From contig QVOM02000034.1 in assembly GCA_003586115.2 (NCBI GenBank), positions 13,123,730-13,187,729 on the forward strand: 64,000 bases of DNA, read 5' to 3'. The DNA comes from Salvator merianae. Taxonomy: Eukaryota > Chordata > Lepidosauria > Squamata > Teiidae. The notes under the pieces were generated by a model. That model saw only the letters and a list, made by a program, of their open reading frames with translations. It did no database searches and had not been told where the DNA came from. Positions 24,670 through 36,990 of this stretch are shown piece after piece. Every line of letters begins with the position of its first letter. Position 1 is the first letter of the stretch. The position numbers and the translations under genes are program-made.

Positions 24670-25605
24670 AAAAGTCTCAGGGTAGGTCACAATACAATCA
24701 CTATAAAAACAAATGAAACAGATTATCTAAAACAGTGACAGTGCCTCCATGGGCAGGGAATACTGTTCCCTCAGTCAAAGGCCAGGGTAAAGAGGTGTAT
24801 CTTCACCAGTCATCTGAACACATACAATGAGGGTGCCTGACACATCTCAGAGGAGAGATTGTTTCATAGCCTGGATGTCAGCACTTTGGCCACTTTGCAG
24901 CCATCTTTGGATCGTCCCTGGTTCCAGCCATGCTTGCTTTTCTCACTGACCCAATGTTTCCCTTTGTTGGTGGTTAGCTGAAGGCCTGGGATCCTGGATG
25001 CTGAAGGCCTGGGAGCCTGGATGCTATGTCTACCAGGTACTGGAGTAAGAAGGCACGGGAAAGTAGAATGGTTTGGAAATGTTTATATGCCTATCTGCTA
25101 GCAACATCCTTTGTATTCTATTATTACAAATAAAGTAAGAACATGAGGCTTTCTATTCAGTCTGTCTCTTGACTTTTCTGAAGCCTGGAAAGAGGACCTA
25201 AGGTGGTGGTAAATTCTGACACTGGGGGCTATTCCAAGAATGTCCTCCCATGCGTCCCCATCCTCGTTAACTGGTGAAGGTGGTGGTACCACCAAGAGGG
25301 CCTCATTGGCAGATCTTAGGGCACAGACAGGTCTATAGTTATTTAGAACCCAAACCATTTGGGGCCTTATAAGTTAATGTTAATACTTTGAACTGGCCTT
25401 GATAGCAAATAGGCAGACAGTGCAGTTATTTTAGACCCAGTGTGGTATGCATCTGGCCAGCTGTGTCAGTTGGCAGCCTAGCTGCTGCATTCTACACCAG
25501 CTGCGGCTTCCAGACTGTCTTCAAAGGCATCCCATGTAGAGTACATTACAATAATTCAACTGGATGCTACTAAAGCATGGATTATTGTGGCCAGAAACTC
25601 TCTGT
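24670..25605 (-). mobile_element. L2-like LINE, antisense, degraded
   Basis: Reverse complement of 25240-25600 matches the end of the L2 reading frame at 46.99-47.35 kb: CATGCTTTAGTAGC, TGCAGAATGCAGCAGC-type and AAGATCTGCCAATGAGGCCC blocks. The 24680-24900 part matches 2.64-2.86 kb and is probably the 3' region of the same subfamily. Orientation is opposite to the 19.9-kb copy. Confidence 0.78.
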
Positions 25606-25634
25606 CCAAAAAAGCCCATAGAAGATCTGGTGAT

Positions 25635-25800
25635 CTACCATATGGCTTCTGCTATATAAGATTCACTTAAAAAGAACCCAACTTCTGAAATAGCCCAGTG
25701 TCCTATTTTTAAATTTACTTTTCCTAAATACTCCTTGCCAAACAATAGGTGCATCTTCCATGCCCATGCATCTTATATGGCAGAAAATACAGTATTTTGT
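25635..25800. mobile_element. Candidate short inverted-repeat element
   Basis: TTCTGCTATATAAGATTCAC at the left pairs with the reverse complement of TGCATCTTATATGGCAGAA at the right, followed by AATACAGTATTTTG. The TACTGTATTTT...ATAAGATGC type end is common to old MITEs of vertebrates. No target-site duplication seen. Confidence 0.45.
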
Positions 25801-27919
25801 GCTCTTCATATTCAGCTAGATACAATTAAAATGTGATTCTTTTCTAAAATGTGCTTTTTAAATTGCTGTTAAATTGATTAATGTTAACTTTTAAATTCTA
25901 TGTTATGTTTTATATTTTTGTCTGCAAACCAACCAGAGAACTTTTCTTACTGTGCAGTTATATAAATATGCATATGAATACTGCAAATAAAATGTAAATA
26001 AAAATTAAGCATGCAATAGCACAAAGGCTGCTACCATGGCTGCAAAAACAAAGCAAACAAGCACAACAGGGCCCCTACACAGCCACACGTACAGGTAAAG
26101 GTCATCCTGCATGCCTCATGCAGCACCGCCCCTCATACAGGGCGGCTTTTAACCTGTAAGTATAACAGCATGGGGATCTTTATATGACTATTCATGCTGA
26201 AATTGCAGGTGTAGTGACAGTCTTTACTGCCAGAAAAGGAAGGTGAATAGGTTCTAAAGGGATCTCATGCTTATGTGCTTACAGATCATTTCTATCCAAA
26301 GCTCCTGTTGCCTCACACCCCACACTCTCACCACTCCCACAGCCAGCAAGGGTCAGCTTATGCTCCCCCATGAATGAATTGCCAAACTGGGTACAAACTG
26401 ACCAGCTGCCTCAATGAGCCACTTCGTTAATTTTCTTGAGCTAGCACATCTCTAGCTATTGTTATTCATACTAGTTTACAGTGTTACATCCATCACTTTT
26501 TCAATATGGTATTAGATGTTTCGGGTGATTTGGGGAGGAAATTGGAATGGCCTTGGAACAAATGAGAATTTTTCCCATTTCAATTAATGGAACAACTTTT
26601 TTCATTATCTGAATCTTCAGGAGCTAATTAAATAAGGATAAAAGGGGATTAGTGTGTAAGTCTGAGCTGATGTGCCTGCAGCATTTCATTATTCACTTCA
26701 GATTATGACTATCATTTTCTATTCTTTTTTCTCCTATTTACTCTTACTTGTAAGAGGGATAACATGAAATCCCAGAGAATCTGGAATAAGATTTCTCTAT
26801 CATGTAGCTTTAGGTAGCTTTATATTTTCAATCTCTTCCCTATACCCTTCTCTACCATTATCTGAAGTACTGAGAAAATTATGGCAAACTTTACATGGCT
26901 GTAGGAAAGACCACACTGATTTCAGATCCCTATTTCACCCCAAGTATATCTGACATAGGCTAAAAAATAATCAAGAGCTATGGTTTTCAATCAGCATTTG
27001 AATTTTACAAGCCTCACAGATTTAGAAATGATTTACTACAAGCTGATTTGCCATCTCTCAGAATTTAAAAGTCTACAGAATAAGCTCGTCTGAAGAATTC
27101 TTCAACACAGTATGCAGCATAATCAAACTCATATAAATCTAAAATTAGAACTTCTACTTTTATAGTCTGCTTCTTCTCTAAGGGGCTCATGGCACCATAT
27201 GATTATCACTCACTGCTGACGTAACTAATTACCATAACAATTCTGCGAGGCAGAATATCAGAGGGCCATTTCTATTAATTAAAATGCTTCTTGTTTTAAT
27301 ATTAGATTTGCTTTAATATTAGATTTGATTGGTAGATTCAAACCCAAGGACCATGAGTCATGTACATTACTTGGAAGAAGAAAATAACTGGAAAACCCTC
27401 CCATGCTTTAATTAAATTTACAGGAAGTCTACTGATAAGACCTAGAGGACGGAATTAATCAAAATATCAAGACCTTGCACATCATACAAAAGATCTCAAC
27501 TTTCCCGGAAAGCAGAACTCCATCAACTATTAAAAACACAGAATGATTAAAGATACGTGATATAAGTATATTTAAGTATATACATAAATTCCCAAAAAGG
27601 GGCAATTGCTACCTTGCTTCAGAAGCACTCACTGATGATGGTCAAAGGGCAATTCCAGGGAAATCAATGATATATATCAGAAAATTTCCTAAATAATCAA
27701 GACACCAGAGGAATATTATGCCCATTCATCTATTAGATTGAATATAGTAAAGCTGTTTTGAGAGCCTCTTAAGACAATAAAATATATATAAATATATTTT
27801 AATTAATTACAAAGTTGCTTGTGCCATTAATACATCATCTCTGACAGAGAGCGTCAGAGCAAAGGTTGCATTGTGGTCTGAAAACAGACCAATTTATTAC
27901 ATGATAGCAAGCATACACA
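25801..27919. other. Non-coding, no feature recognised
   Basis: AT-rich sequence without exon, RNA gene or confident repeat. If RTF2 continues beyond exon 5, this is part of its intron. Confidence 0.4.
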
Positions 27920-27926
27920 CATGTAT

Positions 27927-28182
27927 GGAGGCACAGTGGCGCAGGTGGCTAAGGCACTGATCTTTCAATAGGAGGATTGGAGTTCAAGGCCCCGTCTGCT
28001 GTCTAGAGGGGATGAGCGCCCTCTACTGCCCTCTAGCTCCAGCCAACCTAGCTGTTCGAAAGCAAGTAATTCCAAGTAGATAAATAGGGAGCATCACATT
28101 ATGTGATGCGGAAGATAGACAGATGTAAGCCTTCGGGCGGAAAATAACCTTGTAAGCCACTTTGAGTCAGCTTCTTCTTCTT
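27927..28182 (+). mobile_element. tRNA-derived SINE, copy A, with target-site duplication
   Basis: A Pol III A box-like GTGGCGCAGGTGGCTAAGGC and a B box-like GGAGTTCAAGGCC sit at the 5' end, as in tRNA-derived SINEs. The body includes CTGTTCGAAAGCAAGTAATT and AAGTAGATAAATAGGGAGC, and the 3' end is a (CTT)n tract. CATGTAT flanks it at 27920-27926 and 28183-28189, a 7-bp target-site duplication. The 256-bp element is therefore a complete insertion. Family name not assigned. Confidence 0.88.
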
Positions 28183-28189
28183 CATGTAT

Positions 28190-29566
28190 ACAGTGCCTTG
28201 TGCAAAGTATATGGGATGAGCAACTGAAGGGCAGGTCTCAAAGGCTTTCCATTCGATGCCATCACAGTCCCTAACTGAATCAAGACAACAATAAAGTTTT
28301 TTTTAATGAAGAACTCTTTCAAAATCTTTCCTGATGGTCTCACTGGAGGAGAGTCAAGTAAGATCACAGCTCTCTATGTAACAGTCAACTAAAAGCCAGC
28401 TTTGTTAATTCTCCAGTCTTGGTTTAGCTAAAAATATTAGAGCATCGTGCACTAGGTTGGGGGGTATAGGGAGAAGAAAAAAAGGATGCTACACTTAATT
28501 CCATACAGTCTTACTTTGAAAACTAAAGTCATGTAATTTCAATGACTTACACATAAAAGTAGTGCAAGGCAGGGCCATTCTAGTCAGTCATGTTTTCTTT
28601 TTAAATAATCTACTCCATTTGCCCTGGCTTGAATATTCACCAGTCCATTGTTCATAATCTAGATATTTTTATTACAACTATTGATGAACTTCTAAATGAA
28701 TTATCACAGGAGTGCTGGACATTATTCACACTGGGCTGCTTCGGATCATCTCCAGTTTCTTCCCCTTCCCCAAGTCCTGTATTTGTACTTTAAAATACTG
28801 ATGATGCTGTTATGAGTCAAAAACTTTCACAGAATCACTGTGGGTAGTAATACAAGATTACAAAAGAAGCTTAACAACAGAGTATACTATTGCACTGCCT
28901 CCCGGAACCAAGATGCTCTAAGAGATCTTGAGATGGAAAAGGAGATTAGGGAGGCATCCTAAAAGGGAAGTCTTGCAATAATGAGAGACTCAATTACCCA
29001 CATAACCACTTGGTATGTGTTTATTCACATCATAGTGAAGAGGTTTTTTTTTTTTTTAGAATGAATGCATGCTAGAGCAGTTGGCTGAGGAACCCACTAG
29101 GTGGGTCACAAACCCAGACTTAATTTTAAATAATACTTTGAACTTGCTGAGATAAGTAAATGTAGTTGAACAGATCTGGAGTATGACCCTAGTTCTATAA
29201 ATTTAACAATTGTGATAGCCAAAAATTGCAGAGTAAGTTGAATACTGTCATATATGACTCTAAAAGAGGAAACTTATTAAAATTGAGAAGTTTGGGGAAA
29301 ACCAGCTGATGTTTTCACATCAACTTGTTGAGAGAGCAAATTTTCTCCAGAAGGCTTGAATGTTATTCTAATCAACAATGTGAATGATACTCAGTCACAT
29401 TTATTCCTTAGATAAAGAAAAGAAACCTGAAGCTGTGGGTAGCCATGAATGTGGATAGCAGTTGATATGGCAAAACAAGTCTTCAAAAATTGGAAGATTT
29501 GTTCTAATGAAGAAAATAATAGAGAACACAAACTTTGGCAAAATGTAACATATTGCTAAGATTGTT
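28190..29566. other. Non-coding, no gene recognised
   Basis: Contains a poly-T run at ~29046-29057 and ordinary AT-rich DNA; no exon or repeat body confidently seen. Confidence 0.4.
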
Positions 29567-29880
29567 AAGACTCAAGAACATAAACAATGCCCCAGTGGAT
29601 CAGATCCATGGTCCATCTACATTAGTCCAGCAGTCTGTTCTCACAGTGGCCAACCAGCTGTACAAGGAGGCCCACCAAAAGGCCATGGGCACATATCCTG
29701 CTCTGCTGACAGTCTCCCAACTGCCGGCCTTTGGAGGAATAGCACCTTCTGCTGCCATGAGGGCTAATAGCAGTGGATAGCTCTGTCTTCCCTGAACTGG
29801 TCCAATCTCTTTTTGAAACCATCCAAGGCAGCATCACATCTAGTAGTGAATGTCAAAGTATAACTACGCATTGTGTTAAA
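29567..29880 (-). mobile_element. CR1 3' UTR fragment, antisense
   Basis: AAGACTCAAGAACATAAACA, then CCAGTGGATCAGATCCATGG and TCCAGCAGTCTGTTCTCACA are the reverse complement of the CR1 3' terminus (TGTTCTTA ... GATCCA). The piece ends in the TTTAACAC-type UTR sequence near 29880. Confidence 0.75.
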
Positions 29881-29984
29881 AACTATTTCCTTCACACTTT
29901 CTAATAAAAACAAAATGCATAATAAAAAATTATGTAAATATTTTAAAAGCAGGACATCTAACAGAGAGGCCATTAGTTCCCTGT

Positions 29985-32700
29985 AAAGCGAGGAAGACAA
30001 GCATGTGCTAAAAGGGAAGAAGGAAATTGCAGAGAAATTGAATGAATATTTTGCATCTGTCTTCCTAACAGAGAATCCAGGGCATATCCCTGAAAGTGAG
30101 CCTACTCTAGAGGAACAACAAAGGCAAACAGTGGTGATTTAACTTGCACAAGGAATGAGCTTACTAGGTGCTGAATTAGGAAGCAGTATACTTCTGAAGA
30201 TAACAAAGCAGACTGCAGATTTGTGGTCTGAGCTGGTGCTGAGTCTATATCCAGGAACAACATGTCGAGAGATTGAACAAGGAGATACAAGGCAGGGAGC
30301 TGAACAGCAAAAATGCTCACAGCAAAGAGCAGCTAATTACCCCCTTTCTTAAATACAAAATTTCTTGTTTCAGCTGCCCCTAAGCAGGGTCTTACCCTTG
30401 CCTCCCCCTTCTCTGGCTCGATGCTCTGTGTTCTTTAACCCTTTGTCTCTAGCATTCTTGACTTGAAATGCCTTCAACCTCCCCATCTTGTAGGGTGGGC
30501 TATGGCTGAGAAATCTCAGTTGGAGGCTGCGTTTAACTGGGACCAGGTGCTCACGAGGACTCTTCTTTCAGTTCACCCTACGAACAGTCAGCGTCCATGA
30601 TTGGTGAACAGGGAAGAAGTGGAAGGACTTGTTAATTAGCAAAATTAACAAATCATTAGGTCCAGCTGGCATTCATCCAAAAGTTATTGAAGCAGAAAGA
30701 TAAGCTATGCAATTTGTTGCTTCAGGTCAGCTACTGTAGCTGAGGACTGGAAGATGGCCAAAGTCACTGCTCAAGAGGAGGAGGAGGAGGAGGGGGGGGG
30801 AAGAAGAAGAACTTGGTTTTTATACCCCGCTTTTCTCGGCCAAAGCTGACTCAAAGCAGCTTACAAGGTTATTTTTCGCCTGAAGGCTTACATCTGTCTA
30901 TCTTCCGCATCACACAATGTGATGCTTCCTATTTATCTACTTGCAATTACTTGCTTTCGAACAGCTAGGTTGGCTGGAGCTAGAGGCCAGTAGAGGGTGC
31001 TCATCCCCTCTACACGGCAGACACGGGCCTTGAACTCCGATCCTCCTATTGAAAGATCAGTGCCTTAGCCTTCTGTGCCACCATGCAGAAGAGCAGACCC
31101 AGGAAACTATAGGCATGCTAGCTTAACAAATGTGCCAAAAAAATTGTGGAAATCACTGTTAAATATAAAATTACCAGCTATTTAGAAGTATAAGTCTTGC
31201 CTAAAGATAGACTAAACAATTCGTAGAAAATCCCTTCTAACTAGATTTTTTTAAGCTTTTGAGAATGAGCATGTGGAGAAAAATGATTCTGTAGGCAGTG
31301 TTTACATGGACTTTCCCAAAAGCTTTTGATAAAACCTCTCACCAAAGACGTAACAATAAACTAAGCAATCATGGAATTAAAGGACATGTGTTCTTGTGAC
31401 TAAGCAACTGTTTAAGAAAGCAGAGGGCTGGAGTAAATGGGCACTTCTCACAATAGACAGCTGAAATGAGTCCCCAAAGGATCTTCAGAACCACTGCTTT
31501 TTAACATTTAGATAAATGATCTGGAGTGACCAGTTATGTGGCCATGTTCACTGACAGCATCAAAATCTGCAGAGTAGTAAAATAAGAAAGGAACTACCTC
31601 CTCCCACACAGAGCTACCTAATGTCAAATCAACCAGGGGAAAGGGCATCCTGGACTTGATCCTAAGTAATGCTCAGGATCTGACCCAATAGAAAAGGGTA
31701 ACCACAGCATAACAACATTCAACTTAAATATAAACAGCAAGTTCTCGATAAAATCTAACACTGAGATCTTAAACTTTCATAAAGAAAACTTCCCCAAAAC
31801 AAGAAAACTAGTAAAAAGGAAATTGAAAAGTTAAAGAGTCCAATCGCTCTATTCACAAAAACAATAATGGAGACTCAATTAGAATAGATACTGAAATGAA
31901 GGCCACTGTGAAGTCCAAGAGGACACCAGTGGCTTATAAGTGCAGAGTGGAAAGTCATTAAAAGCAAGAAAAGCTCATTTAGAAAATGGAAGGTGCAACT
32001 CCTAAAACCATACGTAAAAGTACATCATAAACAGGAATTCAAACAGGAAAGCAGTTTGACCACTAGATGACCACAGACAAAAAGGAATAACTGAAGAGCA
32101 CAAGGAGATTGCTGAAAGACTAAATGAATTATTTCCCTGTCTTCACTGAGGAAGACAGAGGGCATATGCCTGCAGCTGAACCTATCTTTCCACAGAGAGA
32201 ATCAGAAGAATTAAATTATTGGGACCAAATGGCATTCATCTGAAAATTCTTTAAAAAAATCAAATGTGAAATTGCTGATATTTTAGCAAAAATATATAAT
32301 ATTCCCCTAAGATCTAGCTCTGTGCCTGAAGAGTGGAGGGTAGCAAATGTAACCGCTAATCTTCAAAAAGCGGAATCAGGTTATGACCCAGGAAATTAAA
32401 AACCAGTCAGCTTAATGTCTGTTCCGGAAAATCAGCATGATTTCTGCCTTACTAACTTCTTAGAACTGTTTGAGAGTGTCAACAAGCACATGGATAAAGG
32501 CAATCTAGTTGACATTGTCTGCTTGGATTTTCAAAAGGCTCCTGAATAAACTCATCAGTCATGGGATAAGAGGAAAGGTCCTGTCCTGGATTGTGACATC
32601 AGTATATCAATGCATACAAGGCAAAAAAAATCTGACCAAAGTGGCACAGTGCTTCAGAGGATTATAAAATCCAAATGGAATTCTAGAGCTACGTAGGCAC
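29985..32700 (+). mobile_element. Degraded CR1 LINE cluster, partly duplicated, interrupted by a SINE
   Basis: 30012-30110 reads as the CR1 block KEIAEKLNEYFASVFLTE just before reverse transcriptase. 30640-30700 reads KINKSLGPAGIHPKVIE. 30740-30775 (DWKMAKVT) continues after the SINE at 31089 with ADPGNY-type sequence. A second copy of the same blocks lies at 32085-32640: EIAERLNE, GPNGIHLKIL, EEWRVANVT and LDFQKA. Two overlapping partial CR1 copies are the simplest reading. Many stops; inactive. Confidence 0.75.
30778..31086 (-). mobile_element. tRNA-derived SINE, copy B, inserted into CR1
   Basis: Reverse complement of copy A at 27.93 kb along most of its length: GCATCACA(C/T)AATGTGATGC, TTACTTGCTTTCGAACAGCT, CTCCTATTGAAAGATCAGTG and GTGCCACCATGC at its 5' end. 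The tail is (GAG)n/G-rich/(GAA)n, the complement of a CTT/CTC tract. It interrupts a CR1 reading block (text before 30775 resumes after 31086), so it is younger than that CR1. Confidence 0.87.
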
Positions 32701-33059
32701 TAGCCAAGTACATTTTCAGAACTAGGAAAAACTGAAGCAAGCAAATCAGCATGCAAATTTCTTAGTACAAATGAAATCCTACAAAGCAAGAGAGAAGAAA
32801 AATCTTGCTGTGAAGAGAAAGAAAATGAAATGTCTGGAAGGCATATAGTGAAATGCTAAATAACAAAACACTCTCAGGCAATAACTAACTTGAATCTTTA
32901 GTTCAACAAACACATAAAACCAAGATGAAATTAAGGTAAAATCCATTGCAAATTAAGGTATTTCCATTCCATTTAAATCAGAAGAATTTAAACCAATGTA
33001 ACTGTGAAACTGGAAGAGAGCACAGACCAGCATGAGAAAGGGAGGGGAAAAGTACTTAC

Positions 33060-33138
33060 TTTGTTGCAAGCTTCAGTTTTAATTTCTTTGAGCGCACGTT
33101 CAGAGAACACACATCCGCAATTGCGCAAGAAGCAAAAC
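33060..33138 (-). CDS. RTF2: RTF2 exon 5 (last exon seen)
   Basis: Minus-strand exon of 79 bp, acceptor GCAAG before 33138 and donor GTAAGT after 33060. It completes an Arg codon split at exon 4 and reads FCFLRNCGCVFSERALKEIK followed by TEACNK, the zinc-binding segment of the RTF2 domain with Cys and His residues typical of its RING-like fold. It ends in phase 0. No later RTF2 exon was found toward lower coordinates, so the C-terminal half of the protein (roughly 145 residues in human) is either far into the intron beyond position 1 or escaped recognition. Confidence 0.92.
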
Positions 33139-33599
33139 CTTGCATTAACAGAGAAACAGAAATGAATGTTAACAAGCTAAATATGGGGTCTTTTTGCACT
33201 TACCTGCCCAGTTCCATTCCAGGAGATCAGGAATAGTGTAATCCATCCCAAGGCTGAGATGGATTGCTCTGGGCAAGAAACAATGCCATCTGCATTGCAA
33301 CAGCATGTTCCAGCCCTGAAACTTGCACAAGCTTCACAGTCAGCCTTCATGAACTCTGAAGACCAGCAACAAAGGTTCCTGGTCTTTGAGTCCCTGCGGG
33401 AGCCATTTCGGCAGCACAATAATGTGTGTTGCCAAAACAGATCTCTTGTAATCAGAATACGGAGACATGTACCTTCTCCACACCTCTGTGTTCTGAACTG
33501 GGCCAACCTGGGATGCTGGTTTTATGTTCGTTTTAGTATTTAGTAAATTGATATGGCCATTTAACTCATCAATAAACTTATTCATCCATTCAATATTAC
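33139..33599. other. RTF2 intron 4, segment before BovB
   Basis: No exon recognised. The open frames here overlap on both strands and are unlike RTF2. Part may be upstream BovB sequence, but I cannot show it. Confidence 0.35.
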
Positions 33600-34060
33600 A
33601 CTGGAACCTGGAATGTAAGCCAGATGCGGTCGACCATGAGATGGTAAGACTAAACACTGACATCTTGGGAGTTAGTGAACTAAACTGGACTGGTATGGAT
33701 GAATTTAATTCCAATGACCATTGTATCTACCACTGTGGGCAAGAATCCCACAGAAGGAATGAGGTAGCTTTCATAGTCATTAAAAGGATGAGAAAAGCAG
33801 TACTGAGTAGCAATCTTAAAATCAACAGAATCATTTCTGTTCAAATCCAAGGCCACTCAAAATTCAAGGTAATCCAAGTCTATTCTCCATCCACTGGTAC
33901 TGAAGAGAATGAAGTTGACCAGTTTTATGAAGACCTGCAATATATTCTAGAACTAACACCAAAAAAAGATGTCACTTTCATCATAGGGGACCGGAATGCT
34001 GATGTAGGAAATCAAAAGATATCTGGAATAACAGGCAAGTTTGGCCTTTGAGTACAGAAT
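33600..34060 (+). mobile_element. BovB (RTE-type) LINE endonuclease fragment
   Basis: An almost unbroken plus-strand frame reads RLNTDILGVSELNWTGMDEF, then HCGQESHRRNEVAF, IQVYSPSTGTEENEVDQFYE, ELTPKKDVTFIIGDRNADVG and ITGKFGL. These are the landmarks of the apurinic endonuclease domain of BovB LINEs of squamates and ruminants. The fragment stops after the KFGL block, where L2 sequence begins at ~34061; it lacks reverse transcriptase. BovB is known for horizontal spread between squamates and mammals. Confidence 0.9.
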
Positions 34061-34176
34061 TATCTACACCCATTTCAATCTGGTTTCAGGTCCGGATATA
34101 GCACAGAAACCACTTTGGTCACCCTACCTGATTACCTTCTCTGGGATAAAGGCAAGTGGCATGCAACTCTATTGGT
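34061..34176 (+). mobile_element. Older L2-like LINE, left part (split by a younger insertion)
   Basis: Reads TPFQSGFRSGYSTETTLVTL, then WHATLLV, the reverse transcriptase block that precedes [12 protein letters not shown]. The reading stops at TATTGGT (34170-34176) and resumes at 36991. Its 5' end abuts BovB sequence, so it inserted 5'-truncated into or beside the BovB fragment. Confidence 0.88.
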
Positions 34177-36990
34177 GAGAGAGAAAAGTTGGGAGTGCTG
34201 CTGGTGTACCGTGCACCCCGCTGCCCAGCCTCCTCCCTGCCTGGGCTGGCAGAGTTGGTCTCGGGATTGGTGTGGGAATGTCTCCAGACAGTGGTCTTGG
34301 GGGATTTCAACCTCCACCTCGAGGACGCCTCTGATAAACTAGCCCAGGACCTCATGGGATCCATGACAACCATGGGGCTTTCACAGTTTGTCTCTGGCCC
34401 AACACACATAGCAGGACATACTCTTGACCTCATGTTTGCTACTGGGGGATGGGGGAATGCTCCATTAATTGGAGGTTTGTAGATTTGCCCTGTGTCATGG
34501 ATGGATCACCACCTGGTGATGTTTGGGCTATCAATCACTCCTGTTCACCACAGGGTTGTGGGCCAGATTGTAATGGCCCGCCCACAGAGCAAGATGGAAT
34601 CTGAAGGATTGCTGAATGCTCTAGGGGATTTTCTAGATGGCATGGCCAGCGCTCCTGTCGAAGCCCTGGTCTCTCTGTGGAACAGGGAGATCCTGAGGGC
34701 CCAAGACACGATCGCTCCCGAGAGTCCTCGCCCAGCCGGTAGAGCTCAAGGGGCTCCATGGTTTAATGGGGACTTAAGAGTGATGAAACAGGAGGGGCGA
34801 TGACTGGAGCGTCGGTGGTTAAAATCGCAGAGCGGACCTGACCGGACACGGGTTAGAGCTCATTATCGGTACTACCACGTGGCAGTGAAGGCAGCGAAGA
34901 AGGCTTTCTTCTCTGCCTCCATCACATCCGCAAGTAGCCGTCCCACAGAACTTTTCTGGGTAGGGAACAGCCTGGTGTCCTCTGATAGGGGGGCGGAGGC
35001 TGAACTGATCCCAGATATCTGCTGTGACATTTTTATGAGGCATTTTAGGGACAAAGCCGCTCAGATTCGCTTGGGATTGGATATCACACTTGAACAGTAT
35101 CCTGTGGAGGTGTCCAGGGCTCCGGTTTGTCAGTTTTTGATGGATCAGTTTGAGTCGTTGCGGTCTGAGGATGTGTACAGGCTGCTTGCAGGAATGCAGC
35201 TACCACCTGCCTCCTAGACCCTTGCAATCTTGGTTAATTAAATCTAGCTGGGGAGAGATGGCTGAGTGGGTCTTGAGCGTTGTCAACGCGTCGCTGGAGG
35301 AGGGCGTAGTACCATTGTCCCTTAAAGAGGCAGTGGTCCGGCCCCTCCTTAAGAAGCCTTCCCTCGACCCCACAGTGGCGGGCAACTATCGCTCAGTAGC
35401 TAGCATTCCTTTCCTGGGCGAGATCTTGGAGAAGGTGGTGGGGAGGCAACTGCAGGATACTGATTATCTAGAGGAGGATACTGATTATCTAGACCCATTT
35501 CAATCGAGTTTCAGGTGAGGCTACAGCACAGAGACGGCCTTGGTCGCCCTGATGGATGATCTACTTCGAGAGAGGGACAGAGGCCATGCCTCCTTGTTGG
35601 TTCTCTTGGACCTATCAGCTGCATTTGATACCATCGACCATGGTATCCTCCTGGGCCGACTTTGGGGGCCTTCGGGGCACTGTCCTGCAGTGGCTTGAGT
35701 CCTTTCTCCAAGGGAGGTGTCAGAGAATGGTGGTAGGTGGCCAGCGCTCACAGCCATGGGAACTCCCTTGCGGGGTTCCCCAGGGCTCAATGTTGTCCCC
35801 ACTACTGTTTAACATCTACATACAGCAGCTTGGGAAGGTCATTAGGGAGTCTGGTGTTGGGTGCCACCGATATGCAGATGACACCCAGCTCTACCTCTCG
35901 ATTCCAGAAGAGTCAGGTGAGGCACTCTCTGTGCTGGACTCCTGTCTGGGGCTGGTGTCGGGCTGGATGAGGACCAATAAACTCTAACTGAATCCAGACA
36001 AAATGGATGCTCTTTGAGTTCACAGCCCCTGTGTTCCGGTCATCTTGGGACACCCGGTGCTGGAAGGAAATGTTCTTTCCCTAAGGGGCTGGGTGCGAGA
36101 CCTGGGGATCCTCCTGGATTTATCGTTGTCCCTTGAATTACATGTGGCGGCAGTGGCGGCCAGGGATGCCTACCAGAGGCTCCGACTGGTTCGGCAGCTT
36201 CGTCTGTACTTGGAAGCGGCAGACCTGGCCAGAGTTCTGCACGCCCTGGTAAACTACTGTAATGTGCTCTACATGGGGCTACCTTTGAAGATGGCCTGGA
36301 AACTGGAGCTGGTGCAGAATGCAGCAGCTCGTCTGCTGTCGGGTCAACCAGGCTGTGCGCATATCTCGCCGGTTCTGAAAAGTCTTCACTGGCTTCCAGT
36401 ACGTTTCCGGGCTCAATTCAAAGTGATGACTTTGGTCTATAAAGCTCTAAATGGTTTGGGCCCTGCCTACCTGAAGGAGCACCTCCATCCATATGTGCCT
36501 GCCCGCACGCTGAGGTCACAGGGAGAATTTCTCCTGGTGGTTCCTTCCCCTGCATTAGTGTGTGTGTGGGGGGGGGGGGGAGAATTTTCTCTGTGGCTGC
36601 CCCCAGGTTGTGGAACAGCCTCCCTATCGAGATTCGCCAGGCGCCATCCCTGTTTGGGTTTCGGCGCCTGATAAAGACCTTTCTCTTTGCCCAGGCATAT
36701 GGGCCTTGACTCTCTGAGAAGCCCCCCTCTTTGCTGCTGAACTGCTGTTATTGTTGGGTGAGGGTGGGCTGTGGTGGGGGAGCATGTAATATTTTTTATA
36801 ATGTTTCTATAATGTTTTTATATTATTTTTTACTGTATAGTTTCATAAGCTTTGTAATGCTGTTTGTATGTTTTATGCTATTTTATAACGTTTTTATGAT
36901 GTTTAATTGTAATAGTATTTTAGCATGTTTTGTAAGCCGCCCTGGGACCTCTTGGTATAGGGTGGAGTAGAAATTGAAATTAAAGTAAAG
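34177..36990 (+). mobile_element. Younger, near-full-length L2-like LINE inserted in an older L2
   Basis: 5'-truncated insertion of 2.8 kb bounded by the 7-bp direct repeat TATTGGT (34170-34176 and 36991-36997). Order: endonuclease C-terminal half (VLGDFNLHLED, HTLDLMFATG; 34180-34470), linker with WFNGDLR (~34760) and reverse transcriptase (35150-36000). Landmarks are [54 protein letters not shown] and YADDTQLYLSIP. The C-terminal tail (36045-36480; VQNAAARLL, LHWLPVRF, YKALNGLGPAYL) and a 3' UTR ending AAATTGAAATTAAAG follow. The YADD catalytic block is intact. A handful of frameshifts or stops remain (for example TGA at ~35517), so it is recent but dead. A G run at ~36558-36571 interrupts the tail frame. 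Confidence 0.93.

Noticed and set aside
27927..28010. tRNA gene
   Set aside because: A/B boxes belong to a SINE with target duplication and CTT tail; no cloverleaf anticodon arm is supported.
33177..33506. Cysteine-rich minus-strand frame as the next RTF2 exon
   Set aside because: It lies upstream of exon 5 in gene order and does not resemble RTF2; splice phase does not fit.
34119..35802. Minus-strand open frames across the L2
   Set aside because: Shadows of the plus-strand LINE reading frame.
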